A DNA stretch of 64,000 nucleotides from Bacteroides sp. AN502(2024) (lineage in GTDB: Bacteria; Bacteroidota; Bacteroidia; Bacteroidales; Bacteroidaceae): positions 2,294,001 to 2,358,000 of the forward strand of contig NZ_JBGFSP010000003.1 of assembly GCF_041227145.1 (NCBI RefSeq). The letters are read 5' to 3'. How positions within the stretch are numbered: position 1 is the first letter of the stretch; every line of letters begins with the position of its first letter. Below the pieces are notes generated by a model, which made no database searches, had not been told where the DNA came from, and worked only from the letters and a program-made list of their open reading frames with translations. Shown piece after piece: positions 1 through 8,660 of the stretch. Both the position numbers and the translations under genes were made by a program.

Positions 1-737
1 GAAGTGCGACAAATGATGCGGGAATGGGTATGCTGAAGGCTTTAGGGGCACGTTTTCTGGATAGAGAGAACTGTGAACTGGAACCTGTCGGCGAAAGTCT
101 GATAAAAGTTCATCAAATAGATATTTCTCAATTAAATCCGGCATTGAAGGAGAGTAATTTTACGATCGCCTGTGATGTTAGTAATCCATTTTGGGGAAAA
201 GAAGGTGCAGCCTATGTATATGCTCCTCAAAAAGGTGCAACTATGCTGCAAGTGATAGAGTTGGACAATGGGTTGCGACATTATGCACAGGTGATAAAGG
301 AATATACAGATATGGACATATCGCAACTTCCCGGTGCCGGAGCAGCCGGAGGAATGGGAGGCGGCCTGCTTCCGTTTCTGAATGCAAAATTGCAATCCGG
401 GATAGAAGTTATATTGAAAACGCTTCGTTTCGAAGAAGTCGTTCAACAGGCAGACCTGATACTGACTGGAGAAGGGAAACTGGATCGCCAGACTTGTATG
501 GGAAAGGCACTGGACGGAATCTTACGTGTCGGTGACAGATGTCAGGTTCCGGTGATAGCATTAGGGGGAGCGGTCGAAGCCACTGAGGCACTTAATAGGA
601 TGGGTTTTACAGCCGTACTTCCTATCCAGCCTTTCCCGGTAACACTTGAAGAGGCGATGCAACCGGAGTTTACGAAAGAAAACATAGAGAGAACGGTGCG
701 ACAGGTGGTGAGAATCATCAAACAATTTACTAAATAA
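1..737 (+). CDS. Glycerate kinase, C-terminal part (5' end outside window)
   Basis: Type-1 glycerate kinase (GlxK/GarK family), which phosphorylates D-glycerate with ATP in the cytoplasm. The reading frame is open from base 3, before the first ATG at 24, and the opening residues SATNDAGMGMLKALG match the conserved glycine-rich stretch in the middle of this family, so the gene starts upstream. Further family marks are GAGAAGGMGGG and the late TGEGKLDRQT motif. About 245 residues are visible of a usual 370-380. It ends 6 bp before a GntP-family permease, which suggests that the two form a transport-plus-kinase unit for a sugar acid or glycerate. The family call is firm; the exact substrate is inferred. 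Confidence 0.93.
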   Translation, partial: SATNDAGMGMLKALGARFLDRENCELEPVGESLIKVHQIDISQLNPALKESNFTIACDVSNPFWGKEGAAYVYAPQKGATMLQVIELDNGLRHYAQVIKEYTDMDISQLPGAGAAGGMGGGLLPFLNAKLQSGIEVILKTLRFEEVVQQADLILTGEGKLDRQTCMGKALDGILRVGDRCQVPVIALGGAVEATEALNRMGFTAVLPIQPFPVTLEEAMQPEFTKENIERTVRQVVRIIKQFTK

Positions 738-743
738 TACTCA

Positions 744-2000
744 ATGACAGCGATAGGTGCATTAATCGGGCTTTCATTATCCATACTGTTAATCATAAGA
801 AAGCTTTCTCCGACATACAGTCTGATTATCGGAGCGATAGTTGGAGGATTGTTGGGAGGACTATCTTTAAATGAGACTGTAACGGTGATGACCGAAGGGG
901 TGAAAGAAATCGCTCCGGCGGTATTGCGGATTATGACGGCCGGAGTCTTATCAGGTATATTAATACAAACCGGAGCTACCACTGTCATCTCCAATGCAAT
1001 TATACATAAAATGGGTGAGAAGCGGGTATTTATGGCATTGGCACTCGCAACTATGTTACTTTGTACTGTAGGTGTATTTATTGATGTGGCTGTGATAACT
1101 GTTGCACCAGTGGCTCTTTCGATAGGTAAGCGTTTTAACCTGTCTCCATCCGTGTTACTTATTGCTATGATCGGGGGAGGTAAGTGTGGAAATATCATAT
1201 CACCTAACCCGAATACCATTATAGCAGCCGGAAATTTTAATACAGATCTATCGGCTGTAATGTTTGCCAATATTTTACCGGCAGTGATCGGTTTGTTTTT
1301 CACCGTTTTCGTTATTGTCCGTCTAATGCCTCAAACAGTAAAAAATAAAAAGGTGGTGATACAAACTGTGAATAAAGAGAAAGAGAGAAATCTGCCGTCG
1401 CTAATAGCTAGTCTGATTGCTCCTGTTGTTACTGTTGTTTTATTGGCATTACGCCCTATAGCAGGAATCAATATTGATCCTTTGATAGCTTTGCCGGTAG
1501 GTGGTTTGTGTGGCGCTATCTGTATGAGACAATGGAAAAATATTCTTCCAAGTATAGAGTATGGACTGCAGAAGATGTCTGTGGTAGCTATTCTGTTGAT
1601 AGGAACCGGAACTATTGCCGGTATCATAAAGAACTCTTCTTTGAAAGACTGGATTCTTACAGGATTGGATCATGCTCATATTAGTGATGTGTTGATTGCT
1701 CCTATATCAGGCGCATTGATGTCAGCGGCTACGGCATCGACAACAGCCGGAGCGACATTGGCTTCTTCTTCGTTTGCTGAAACAATATTGGCTATAGGGA
1801 TTTCTGCGGTTTGGGGGGCAGCTATGATTAATTCGGGAGCTACAGTTCTTGACCATTTGCCACATGGTTCGTTCTTTCATGCGACAGGAGGCGTATGCGA
1901 ACTCAACTTTAAGGAACGTCTGAAGTTGATACCTTATGAATCTCTTATAGGGATAGTGTTAGCTGCCGGAACGACTATTTTAGATATAATAAGTAATTAA
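744..2000 (+). CDS. GntP-family gluconate/sugar-acid:H+ symporter
   Basis: Inner-membrane permease of the gluconate:H+ symporter (GntP) family, 418 aa, slightly shorter than the usual 430-450. The protein is almost wholly hydrophobic, with about a dozen membrane segments. Conserved marks include the early GxxxGGLLGG-like glycine run (residues about 32-41), the central GGGKCGNIISPNPNTI stretch (about 147-162) and the late SAATASTTAGAT segment. It starts 6 bp after the glycerate kinase and ends 13 bp before the next gene, so it lies in one operon with both. Pairing with glycerate kinase points to import of glycerate or a related acid. The family is clear; the substrate is inferred from the neighbour. 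Confidence 0.9.
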   Translation: MTAIGALIGLSLSILLIIRKLSPTYSLIIGAIVGGLLGGLSLNETVTVMTEGVKEIAPAVLRIMTAGVLSGILIQTGATTVISNAIIHKMGEKRVFMALALATMLLCTVGVFIDVAVITVAPVALSIGKRFNLSPSVLLIAMIGGGKCGNIISPNPNTIIAAGNFNTDLSAVMFANILPAVIGLFFTVFVIVRLMPQTVKNKKVVIQTVNKEKERNLPSLIASLIAPVVTVVLLALRPIAGINIDPLIALPVGGLCGAICMRQWKNILPSIEYGLQKMSVVAILLIGTGTIAGIIKNSSLKDWILTGLDHAHISDVLIAPISGALMSAATASTTAGATLASSSFAETILAIGISAVWGAAMINSGATVLDHLPHGSFFHATGGVCELNFKERLKLIPYESLIGIVLAAGTTILDIISN

Positions 2001-2013
2001 AAGAATAAAATAT

Positions 2014-3099
2014 ATGAATCCGAACAAACGGTTACTTTCGCTTGATGTACTTCGGGGTATTACTGTTGCCGGGATGATCTTGGTTAACAACACAGGAAAG
2101 TGTGGGTATAACTTTGCTGTTTTTACACACGCCAAGTGGGATGGCTTTTCGCCAGCCGATCTGGTATTTCCGATGTTTATGTTCCTGATGGGTATTTCGA
2201 CCTACATCTCTTTGTGTAAGTATAACTTCCTGTGTCGACCGGCTATTGCGAAAATCATAAAAAGAAGTCTCTTATTAATATTTATAGGTCTGGTTATGGA
2301 GTGGTTCATTACAGCAGTGGATAGTGGTAACTATTTTGATTTGAGTCAGCTCCGGTTAATGGGAGTGATGCAACGGCTTGGAATTTGTTATGCCATTACA
2401 GCCCTATTAGCTGTAACAATATCGCATAAGCGGTTTATGCTATTAGCTATCATCTTGTTGGCTGTCTACTTTATTTTTCAGTTATTTGGAAACGGGTTTG
2501 AGAAAAGTGCGGATAATATCATCGGGATGATTGACTCGGCTGTTTTAGGGTCTAATCACATGTATCTTCAGGGTCGTCAGTTTGTCGATCCGGAGGGGAT
2601 ATTTAGCATTATTCCCGCCGTATCTCAAGTGATGATAGGTTTTGTTTGCGGAAAAATAATCATCGACATTAAAGACAATGACCGCCGGATGCTAAATCTA
2701 TTCCTTATGGGTACTACTCTGTTGTTTGTCGGCTATTTGTTAAGCTATGCCTGCCCTTTGAATAAACGTTTGTGGTCTCCTTCGTTTGTTTTGGTCACTT
2801 GTGGGATTGCAGCATTGTCATTGGCTTTGCTGCTCTATATCATTGATGTGAAGCAGAATAAAAAGTGGTTTTCGTTTTTCGAAGCATTTGGAGCGAATCC
2901 GCTTGTAATCTATATGTTTAGTTGCATAGCCGGAGGATTGCTTGTGCATTGGCATATTCATACAACTATATTCAGCAATTTGCTTAACCCATTATTCGGA
3001 AATTACTTCGGTTCATTGATGTATGGTGTGTTTTTTCTGTTGTTCAATGGGCTGTTGGGATATGTTTTATTAAAAAGAAAAATCTATATAAAATTATAA
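2014..3099 (+). CDS. HGSNAT-like transmembrane acetyltransferase (DUF5009 family)
   Basis: Multi-spanning membrane protein of 361 aa related to heparan-alpha-glucosaminide N-acetyltransferase. The N-terminus carries the family signature RLLSLDVLRGITVAGMILVN, then FTHAKWDGF (His39 corresponds to the conserved active-site His region of the human enzyme) and PADLVFPMFMFLMGIS. The rest is about ten hydrophobic helices. The human homologue uses cytosolic acetyl-CoA to acetylate terminal glucosamine on the far side of a membrane. The gene ends 6 bp before an alpha-N-acetylglucosaminidase, the enzyme that acts directly after HGSNAT in heparan breakdown. This suggests the pair acts on alpha-linked glucosamine at the cell envelope. 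Family assignment is strong; acetyl transfer to glucosamine in bacteria is inference. Confidence 0.85.
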   Translation: MNPNKRLLSLDVLRGITVAGMILVNNTGKCGYNFAVFTHAKWDGFSPADLVFPMFMFLMGISTYISLCKYNFLCRPAIAKIIKRSLLLIFIGLVMEWFITAVDSGNYFDLSQLRLMGVMQRLGICYAITALLAVTISHKRFMLLAIILLAVYFIFQLFGNGFEKSADNIIGMIDSAVLGSNHMYLQGRQFVDPEGIFSIIPAVSQVMIGFVCGKIIIDIKDNDRRMLNLFLMGTTLLFVGYLLSYACPLNKRLWSPSFVLVTCGIAALSLALLLYIIDVKQNKKWFSFFEAFGANPLVIYMFSCIAGGLLVHWHIHTTIFSNLLNPLFGNYFGSLMYGVFFLLFNGLLGYVLLKRKIYIKL

Positions 3100-3105
3100 A
3101 TCAGA

Positions 3106-5289
3106 ATGAAGAGAAAAAGTGTATACATGTGTCTGGTTATGTTTTTTATGTCGTTGGTTCTTCAGGCTAAAGACAAAGACGTAGCTGTTGCCGAAGCATT
3201 AGTGAAACGTTTGCTGCCGTCATACATCGAGAGTTTTCAGTTTCAAAAGTTAAAAGGAGCTAAAGACTGCTTTACGATAGAATCCGTAAAAGATAAAATT
3301 GTAATAGGTGGAAACAACGCTAACTCAATGGCGATGGGGTTGAACCATTACCTGAAGTATTACTGTCTCACTACGGTGTCATGGTATGCGGATATAGCCG
3401 TTGAAATTCCTGCAGAATTGCCAATGCTTGGTGAGAAGGTCGTTTCGGAAGCGAGAGTAGATACTCGTTTTTTCCTGAATTACTGCACGTATGGTTACAC
3501 TATGCCTTGGTGGCAATGGAAAGAATGGGAACGTTTTATTGACTGGATGGCCCTTAATGGCATAAATATGCCTTTGGCAATCACCGGACAAGAAGCAGTG
3601 TGGTATAAAGTCTGGTCGAAAATGGGAATGTCGGACATCGAAATACGCTCTTACTTCACGGGCCCCCCGTATCTGCCTTGGCATCGGATGGCTAACATCG
3701 ATCGTTGGAATGGTCCGTTGCCGATGGAATGGCTGGAACATCAGGTAAGTTTGCAGAAAAAAATACTTGCACGTGAGCGTGAATTGAATATGAAGCCCGT
3801 ATTACCAGCCTTTGCCGGACATGTTCCTGCCGATTTAAAACGGATTTATCCCAAGGCCGATATCCAACATTTGGGCAAATGGGCTGGCTTTACTGATACA
3901 TACCGTTGTAACTTTCTGAATCCTAACGACGCTTTATTTGCGAAAATTCAGAAGCTATTTCTTGATGAACAAAAAAAACTTTTCGGAACCGATCATATTT
4001 ATGGTTTAGACCCTTTCAATGAGGTGGACCCACCAAGTTTCGAACCCGAATATTTGCGGAAGATAGCTTCGGATATGTACGCTACATTGACGGCTGCTGA
4101 TCCCAAAGCCCAATGGATGCAAATGACATGGATGTTTTATCATGATAAAGAGAAGTGGACGTCTCCACGAATAGAAGCTTTATTGACGGGTGTTCCGCAG
4201 AATAAGACATATCTGCTTGATTATCATTGTGAAAACATTGAGCTTTGGAAAACTACCGAGAAATTTTATGGACAACCTTATATTTGGTGTTATCTAGGCA
4301 ATTTCGGAGGAAACACAACCTTGACAGGTAACGTCAAAGAAAGTGGCGCACGACTTGAGAATGCTATCATTAATGGTGGAGACAACCTTAAGGGAATCGG
4401 CTCTACACTGGAAGGATTGGATGTTGTACAGTTTCCTTACGAATACATCCTTGAGAAAGCATGGAGTCTGAATGTGGATGATAATAAATGGATTGAATGT
4501 CTGGCAGACAGACATGTGGGATGCGTGTCGCAACCTGTGCGCGATGCTTGGAAAATATTATTCAATGATATTTATATACAGGTGCCGCGCACATTGGGCA
4601 CTTTACCCGGATATCGCCCCGTATTGAATAAGAATAGTGAAAAACGGACCAGTAATGTGTACAGTAATGTTGAACTATTAGAGGTTTGGAGAAAACTGAA
4701 CGAAGCGCCTTCTGACCGGAGGGATGCTTTTCGTCTGGATTTGATTACTGTAGGCAGGCAGGTGCTTGGAAACTATTTTCTTGATGTGAAAATGGAGTTT
4801 GACAGGATGGTCGAAGCTAAAGATTATCAGGCTTTGAAAGCTTGTGGCGAAAAAATGAAAGAAATATTGAATGATTTGGATAGACTGAATGCCTTTCATC
4901 CTTACTGTTCTCTGGATAAATGGATTGATGATGCGCGGAAGATGGGGGATTCTCCCCAGTTGAAAGACTATTATGAAAAGAACGCTCGCAACTTGATTAC
5001 TACTTGGGGAGGAAGCCTGAACGATTATGCCAGCCGTTCATGGGCAGGACTGATAAGTGATTATTATGCAAAACGTTGGGAGGTGTATATCCATACATTT
5101 ATCAATGCGGCTGGGAAAGGTGTGGAAGTGGATCAGAAACAACTTGAAGATGAATTAAAAGAAATAGAAGCAGGTTGGGTAAATGCAACGGGTCGGAAAG
5201 ATATCCGGAAAGATGTTCATTCAACAAATGACGGATTGCTATCATTCTCCACCTTTTTATTTAGCAAATACCAAAGACTGGTGAAATAA
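3106..5289 (+). CDS. Alpha-N-acetylglucosaminidase (GH89)
   Basis: Secreted or periplasmic GH89 glycosidase that removes terminal alpha-GlcNAc, as found in heparan sulfate and on some gastric mucin O-glycans. It has 727 aa, the full family length. The first 21 residues form a Sec signal peptide ending at LQA. The acid/base glutamate lies in DPFNEVDPP (Glu306, matching the TFNEMQPP motif of human NAGLU) and the probable nucleophile in STLEGLDV (Glu436). The WWQWKEWERFIDWMALNGIN stretch near residue 130 is also typical. It is the last gene of the run that starts before base 1, spaced 6 bp from the HGSNAT-like gene. A hairpin follows the stop codon. Assignment is secure; the natural substrate (heparan or mucin) is not decided by sequence. 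Confidence 0.95.
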   Translation: MKRKSVYMCLVMFFMSLVLQAKDKDVAVAEALVKRLLPSYIESFQFQKLKGAKDCFTIESVKDKIVIGGNNANSMAMGLNHYLKYYCLTTVSWYADIAVEIPAELPMLGEKVVSEARVDTRFFLNYCTYGYTMPWWQWKEWERFIDWMALNGINMPLAITGQEAVWYKVWSKMGMSDIEIRSYFTGPPYLPWHRMANIDRWNGPLPMEWLEHQVSLQKKILARERELNMKPVLPAFAGHVPADLKRIYPKADIQHLGKWAGFTDTYRCNFLNPNDALFAKIQKLFLDEQKKLFGTDHIYGLDPFNEVDPPSFEPEYLRKIASDMYATLTAADPKAQWMQMTWMFYHDKEKWTSPRIEALLTGVPQNKTYLLDYHCENIELWKTTEKFYGQPYIWCYLGNFGGNTTLTGNVKESGARLENAIINGGDNLKGIGSTLEGLDVVQFPYEYILEKAWSLNVDDNKWIECLADRHVGCVSQPVRDAWKILFNDIYIQVPRTLGTLPGYRPVLNKNSEKRTSNVYSNVELLEVWRKLNEAPSDRRDAFRLDLITVGRQVLGNYFLDVKMEFDRMVEAKDYQALKACGEKMKEILNDLDRLNAFHPYCSLDKWIDDARKMGDSPQLKDYYEKNARNLITTWGGSLNDYASRSWAGLISDYYAKRWEVYIHTFINAAGKGVEVDQKQLEDELKEIEAGWVNATGRKDIRKDVHSTNDGLLSFSTFLFSKYQRLVK

Positions 5290-5317
5290 ACAAGAGGCCT
5301 GCTTGTTTCATTTATTG
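5288..5317 (+). terminator. Hairpin after the GH89 gene
   Basis: A perfect 7-bp inverted repeat AAACAAG / CTTGTTT with a 7-nt loop begins at the stop codon of the GH89 gene and is followed by CATTTATTGTTT. The T-run is weak, so termination may be partial. It separates the acetyltransferase/GH89 operon from the sigma-factor gene. Confidence 0.5.
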
Positions 5318-5402
5318 TTTGCGGTTCATGCTATATCAGAAAGAATTAATATATTTGAAAATAAGGACTTGATATAATAAGCTTTTTATTTTCATATTTA
5401 AA

Positions 5403-5993
5403 ATGATTAAGATGTCCCAGAAATACTCACAGGATGAAGCCCAAGCTTTGGTTAAGGCTCTGAAAGAGGGGAACCAGCTGGCATTTAGTATTGTATACAA
5501 GACATATGCGGCGCAGACCTTTTCTTTGGCATTTAAATATTTGCTCAATAAGGAATTGGCTGAAGATGCTGTGCAGAACTTATTCTTAAAACTTTGGCTG
5601 AAAAAAGAAGAGATCGATGAAACAAAACCTATAAACAGATACCTTTTTACGATGTTGAAGAACGATCTGCTCAATACGTTAAGAGATTCAAAGAAAAATA
5701 TCTATTTACTTGAGGATTGCCTTTCAATGGTTTTGGAATTGGAAGACAATTCTCAAAACGAAAATCTTAAGCAAGAACAAATGAACATCATACAACAAGC
5801 TCTTGAGCAACTTTCGCCGCAACGTCGCAAGATTTTTGAAATGAAAGTTTCAGGAAAATACTCCAATCAGGAAATAGCTGATAAACTCAATCTTTCGATA
5901 AATACAATCAAATTTCAATATAGCCAATCTTTAAAACAGATTCGCGCAACAGTGGGAGAGCTTAGCCTACTGTTGCTTTATTGTATGATGTAA
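5403..5993 (+). CDS. ECF RNA polymerase sigma factor
   Basis: Extracytoplasmic-function sigma factor of the Bacteroidetes sigma-70 type, 196 aa. Region 2 covers residues about 25-90 (YLLNKELAEDAVQNLFLKLW), and the sigma4 helix-turn-helix lies near residues 135-180 (SNQEIADKLNLSINTIKFQY). The second Met, at 5412, is an equally good start. A TATATTTG box at 5350-5357 matches the -7 element and would serve this gene. The next gene is a FecR anti-sigma factor, the normal partner. In Bacteroides such pairs control polysaccharide-utilisation loci for host glycans through an STN-containing SusC, but no SusC follows here, so its target must lie elsewhere or have been lost. Confidence 0.93.
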   Translation: MIKMSQKYSQDEAQALVKALKEGNQLAFSIVYKTYAAQTFSLAFKYLLNKELAEDAVQNLFLKLWLKKEEIDETKPINRYLFTMLKNDLLNTLRDSKKNIYLLEDCLSMVLELEDNSQNENLKQEQMNIIQQALEQLSPQRRKIFEMKVSGKYSNQEIADKLNLSINTIKFQYSQSLKQIRATVGELSLLLLYCMM

Positions 5994-6102
5994 TTCTATC
6001 GCTTTTTGCGGATATGAAATGTTCTTTTGAATTAACACGGTTTAACGTAGTCTGTATAATACTTTTTTTGTAACAGTGTGTATTACTAATAGATATTGAA
6101 AT

Positions 6103-7059
6103 ATGAAATCAAAACAGAAACATACAAGTCAGGACTTTGAAGTAGTTGACGGCATCGGGAAATATATTGATGACGACATTCAGAGGATAGTAGAAGGCAA
6201 ACAGATCGAACTGGGCGACAGAGAACTGCCTCCTTTTGATGAATATCGCATTTATAAGAATATTCAGGAAGCCGTGATGCAGGAAGAAAAACGAAAGAAC
6301 AGGAGAATCAGAATACCATTGTTCTTTAAGTGGACGGTGGCCTGTGCTATTGTTTTACTTGTGATAGGTGTAGGATATAATTTCTATCAAAGTCATAGTG
6401 AGGCAAATCTTGTTTATCGTGAGGTCTGTGCTGTAAGAGGTGAAAAGTTACTCGTATTACTGCCTGATGGTAGCCGGGTGTGGTTAAATGCCGATTCTAA
6501 ATTGACTTATCCGGAACAGTTTGCGAAATACAACAGGAATGTTACGCTGGAGGGAGAGGCTTATTTTGAAATAGCAGAAAATAAAAAATCACCTTTTCAG
6601 GTGCTTGCCGAGAATGTAAAAATACAGGTGACGGGAACATGTTTCAATGTAAAAGCGTATGCTTCGGATAAAGTCGTAAAAACTACACTCGACGAAGGAA
6701 GTATCAATATCGGGCATGTACAAAGCCGTAGACCTATGCAGCAAATGCTTCCCGGGCAAACGGCAGTTTATGAAAAAAGGAGTAATGTAATAAAAATAAA
6801 AACTGATAGATATCATGATGATGCTTCGAGTTGGAAGAGTAATCGGCTTATTTTCAGAAATGCATCGCTAAAAGAAGTGCTGACAACACTTTCACGGCAT
6901 TTTGATATAGAGATTACAGTTCAAAATGAAAAGATTGCTTCATTTACGTACAACTTCGTTTGTAAAGGGAACGACTTGAACTATGTCTTGGAGGTGATGC
7001 AATCAATAACACCGGTTAGCTTTAAAAAGATATCAGAATATACATATACTGTTGAATAA
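6103..7059 (+). CDS. FecR-family anti-sigma factor
   Basis: Inner-membrane anti-sigma factor, 318 aa. A cytoplasmic N-terminal part of about 70 residues is followed by one membrane segment (WTVACAIVLLVIGVGY, about residues 75-92), a periplasmic FecR domain (about 105-205, with LLPDGSRVWLNADSKLTYP) and a C-terminal DUF4974-like domain (LIFRNASLKEVLTTLSRHFD). Family members hold the cognate sigma factor until a TonB-dependent transporter signals through its STN domain. It is 109 bp downstream of the sigma gene. The downstream genes encode a secreted phosphodiesterase-like enzyme and lipoproteins, not the usual SusC/SusD. Confidence 0.92.
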   Translation: MKSKQKHTSQDFEVVDGIGKYIDDDIQRIVEGKQIELGDRELPPFDEYRIYKNIQEAVMQEEKRKNRRIRIPLFFKWTVACAIVLLVIGVGYNFYQSHSEANLVYREVCAVRGEKLLVLLPDGSRVWLNADSKLTYPEQFAKYNRNVTLEGEAYFEIAENKKSPFQVLAENVKIQVTGTCFNVKAYASDKVVKTTLDEGSINIGHVQSRRPMQQMLPGQTAVYEKRSNVIKIKTDRYHDDASSWKSNRLIFRNASLKEVLTTLSRHFDIEITVQNEKIASFTYNFVCKGNDLNYVLEVMQSITPVSFKKISEYTYTVE

Positions 7060-7086
7060 GTAAACTTAATCTAATAACAAAATTTT

Positions 7087-7860
7087 ATGAAAACACTTTT
7101 GAAGCCCATTGTATGGGTATGCCTTTTCTTCTTTGCATATCAAAGTACGTATGCACAGGCTCTTAAAATAATGAGCTATAATTGCCGGATGTCCGGACAG
7201 ATGACTGGTTACTCGGTGAAAGAGTATGCGGTATTTATCAGGAAATACAATCCGGATGTCGTCATGTTGCAAGAGATAGATTACAACACAAAAAGGAATA
7301 AGAATCAAGATTTTACCACTCAGCTGGCTGCAGAATTGGGATTGTTTTCCGTATTCGGGAAAGCGATGAATACTGGGGATGGAGAATATGGAGTAGCCAT
7401 ACTTTCAAAATATCCTTTTGTTTATATCAATAACAAAACCTTTGAAGGTATAGACGGAGCCAAAGAACCCCGGACGCTATTATATGTGGATATTCAGGAA
7501 CCCGGAACTTCAGATGTAATCAGAATAGGAACGACTCATCTGGATCACTCGACGGATTTGATAAGGAGCGCAATGGCCGAACAGATTAATGAGCGGATCG
7601 GTACGGGAGATACCCCGACGTTGCTGGGGGGAGATTTTAATGCCAGGACCGACTCTAATGTGATTTGTGAAGTAATGAAGAACTGGCAGAGAATCTGCGA
7701 TGATACATTCACCTATCCGGCAGATCAGCCGACAATCAAGATTGATTATATATTCGGGCTTCCACAGAATAAGTGGAAGGTGAAGTCGTTTGAAGTTTTA
7801 TCTAATCCGGAGGTATCTGACCACAGAGCTTTGTTTACCGAAGTTGAATTTGTAAAATGA
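7087..7860 (+). CDS. Secreted endonuclease/exonuclease/phosphatase-fold protein
   Basis: 257-aa member of the EEP metal-dependent phosphodiesterase superfamily. Residues 1-24 are a Sec signal peptide ending in TYAQA. The motifs appear in the right order: MSYNCRM (about 31), MLQEID with the metal-binding Glu (about 59), a THLDHST segment in the middle, GGDFNARTDS with catalytic Asp/Asn, IDYIF, and the closing SDHRA with catalytic His. Substrates in this superfamily range from nucleic acids to sphingomyelin and inositol phosphates, so the substrate cannot be read from sequence. In Bacteroides this family often sits in ECF-sigma-controlled glycan loci. It is probably cotranscribed with the FecR gene (27-bp gap) and the following lipoprotein (7-bp gap). 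Confidence 0.88.
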   Translation: MKTLLKPIVWVCLFFFAYQSTYAQALKIMSYNCRMSGQMTGYSVKEYAVFIRKYNPDVVMLQEIDYNTKRNKNQDFTTQLAAELGLFSVFGKAMNTGDGEYGVAILSKYPFVYINNKTFEGIDGAKEPRTLLYVDIQEPGTSDVIRIGTTHLDHSTDLIRSAMAEQINERIGTGDTPTLLGGDFNARTDSNVICEVMKNWQRICDDTFTYPADQPTIKIDYIFGLPQNKWKVKSFEVLSNPEVSDHRALFTEVEFVK

Positions 7861-7867
7861 ATGAAAT

Positions 7868-8647
7868 ATGAAACCAAACTATCTATATCTGCTATTTATA
7901 TGTATTACCTCTTGCCTGTTCGTTTCATGTAGTGATGAGGATAACAAGAGAGAAGAAATCCCTGAATGGAATCGGTTCAGAACAACTAACGTGTTGGTTT
8001 ATGCACACTTGTCAGAGCAAAATTTATTTAGTTCTTGTAGTTATAAAGAGGTGGCGGCGTCTATCAGGAACACTGTTCATGCAGTGGCGTTGTTGGATAG
8101 AACGAACGCTATTTATGGGCAAACTGCAATCATAAATACGGGTACGGAGACTGCTAGAGAGAGTAAAAAAGTGCCGGTGTTTGTACCTGTCAGCTATAGT
8201 AGCGGAGAAAAAAAGATAATCGGTAGTACTGTGCTTTTCCCTTCTACTATTTCCGAGATGACACAATATGTGGTAAAAAACGATTGCAGATATCTTGAAA
8301 CAAAAACAGAAGCAGTGAACGGAATAGATATGCTCTTCTGTTCTGTGTCGCTAAATAGTGAAGATCTGATAGTTCCGGCCGTTGATGTATTCAAGAAAAG
8401 AGTAAACGAACAGACAGTTCTGGTGGGCACTGTTAAACGTGCGTTGTTATCTAATCTTGAGTCGGCAATTACTTCTAACTTAACTTCTGATACTTATTTT
8501 TTCTCGGAAGTGGAAAATAGAAATAGAGACTCCGAGTATTGTATATTTGTCCTGACTTCACATAAATGGGCTTTTAGGGGGGTAACCGAAACAAGTGTAA
8601 GTGGGGATTTACATTGTTTTCAATTACAAATCGAATCTTTAAAATAA
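7868..8647 (+). CDS. Unknown lipoprotein downstream of the EEP enzyme
   Basis: 259-aa protein with a lipoprotein signal peptide: a hydrophobic stretch, then LFVSCSDED, giving a lipidated Cys near residue 21 followed by acidic residues, as in surface-exposed Bacteroides lipoproteins. The mature part has no motif I recognise. It is predicted to be mixed alpha/beta and soluble. It begins 7 bp after the phosphodiesterase stop and ends 13 bp before another lipoprotein gene, so the three are likely one transcript. A surface or periplasmic role connected with the same substrate is a guess from context. Confidence 0.75.
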   Translation: MKPNYLYLLFICITSCLFVSCSDEDNKREEIPEWNRFRTTNVLVYAHLSEQNLFSSCSYKEVAASIRNTVHAVALLDRTNAIYGQTAIINTGTETARESKKVPVFVPVSYSSGEKKIIGSTVLFPSTISEMTQYVVKNDCRYLETKTEAVNGIDMLFCSVSLNSEDLIVPAVDVFKKRVNEQTVLVGTVKRALLSNLESAITSNLTSDTYFFSEVENRNRDSEYCIFVLTSHKWAFRGVTETSVSGDLHCFQLQIESLK

Positions 8648-8660
8648 AAAATGAACAGTC

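Noticed and set aside
542..1303. 253-aa minus-strand open frame
   Set aside because: Antisense to the glycerate kinase and GntP genes and biased to Ile/Asn/Thr, as expected from the reverse of membrane codons.
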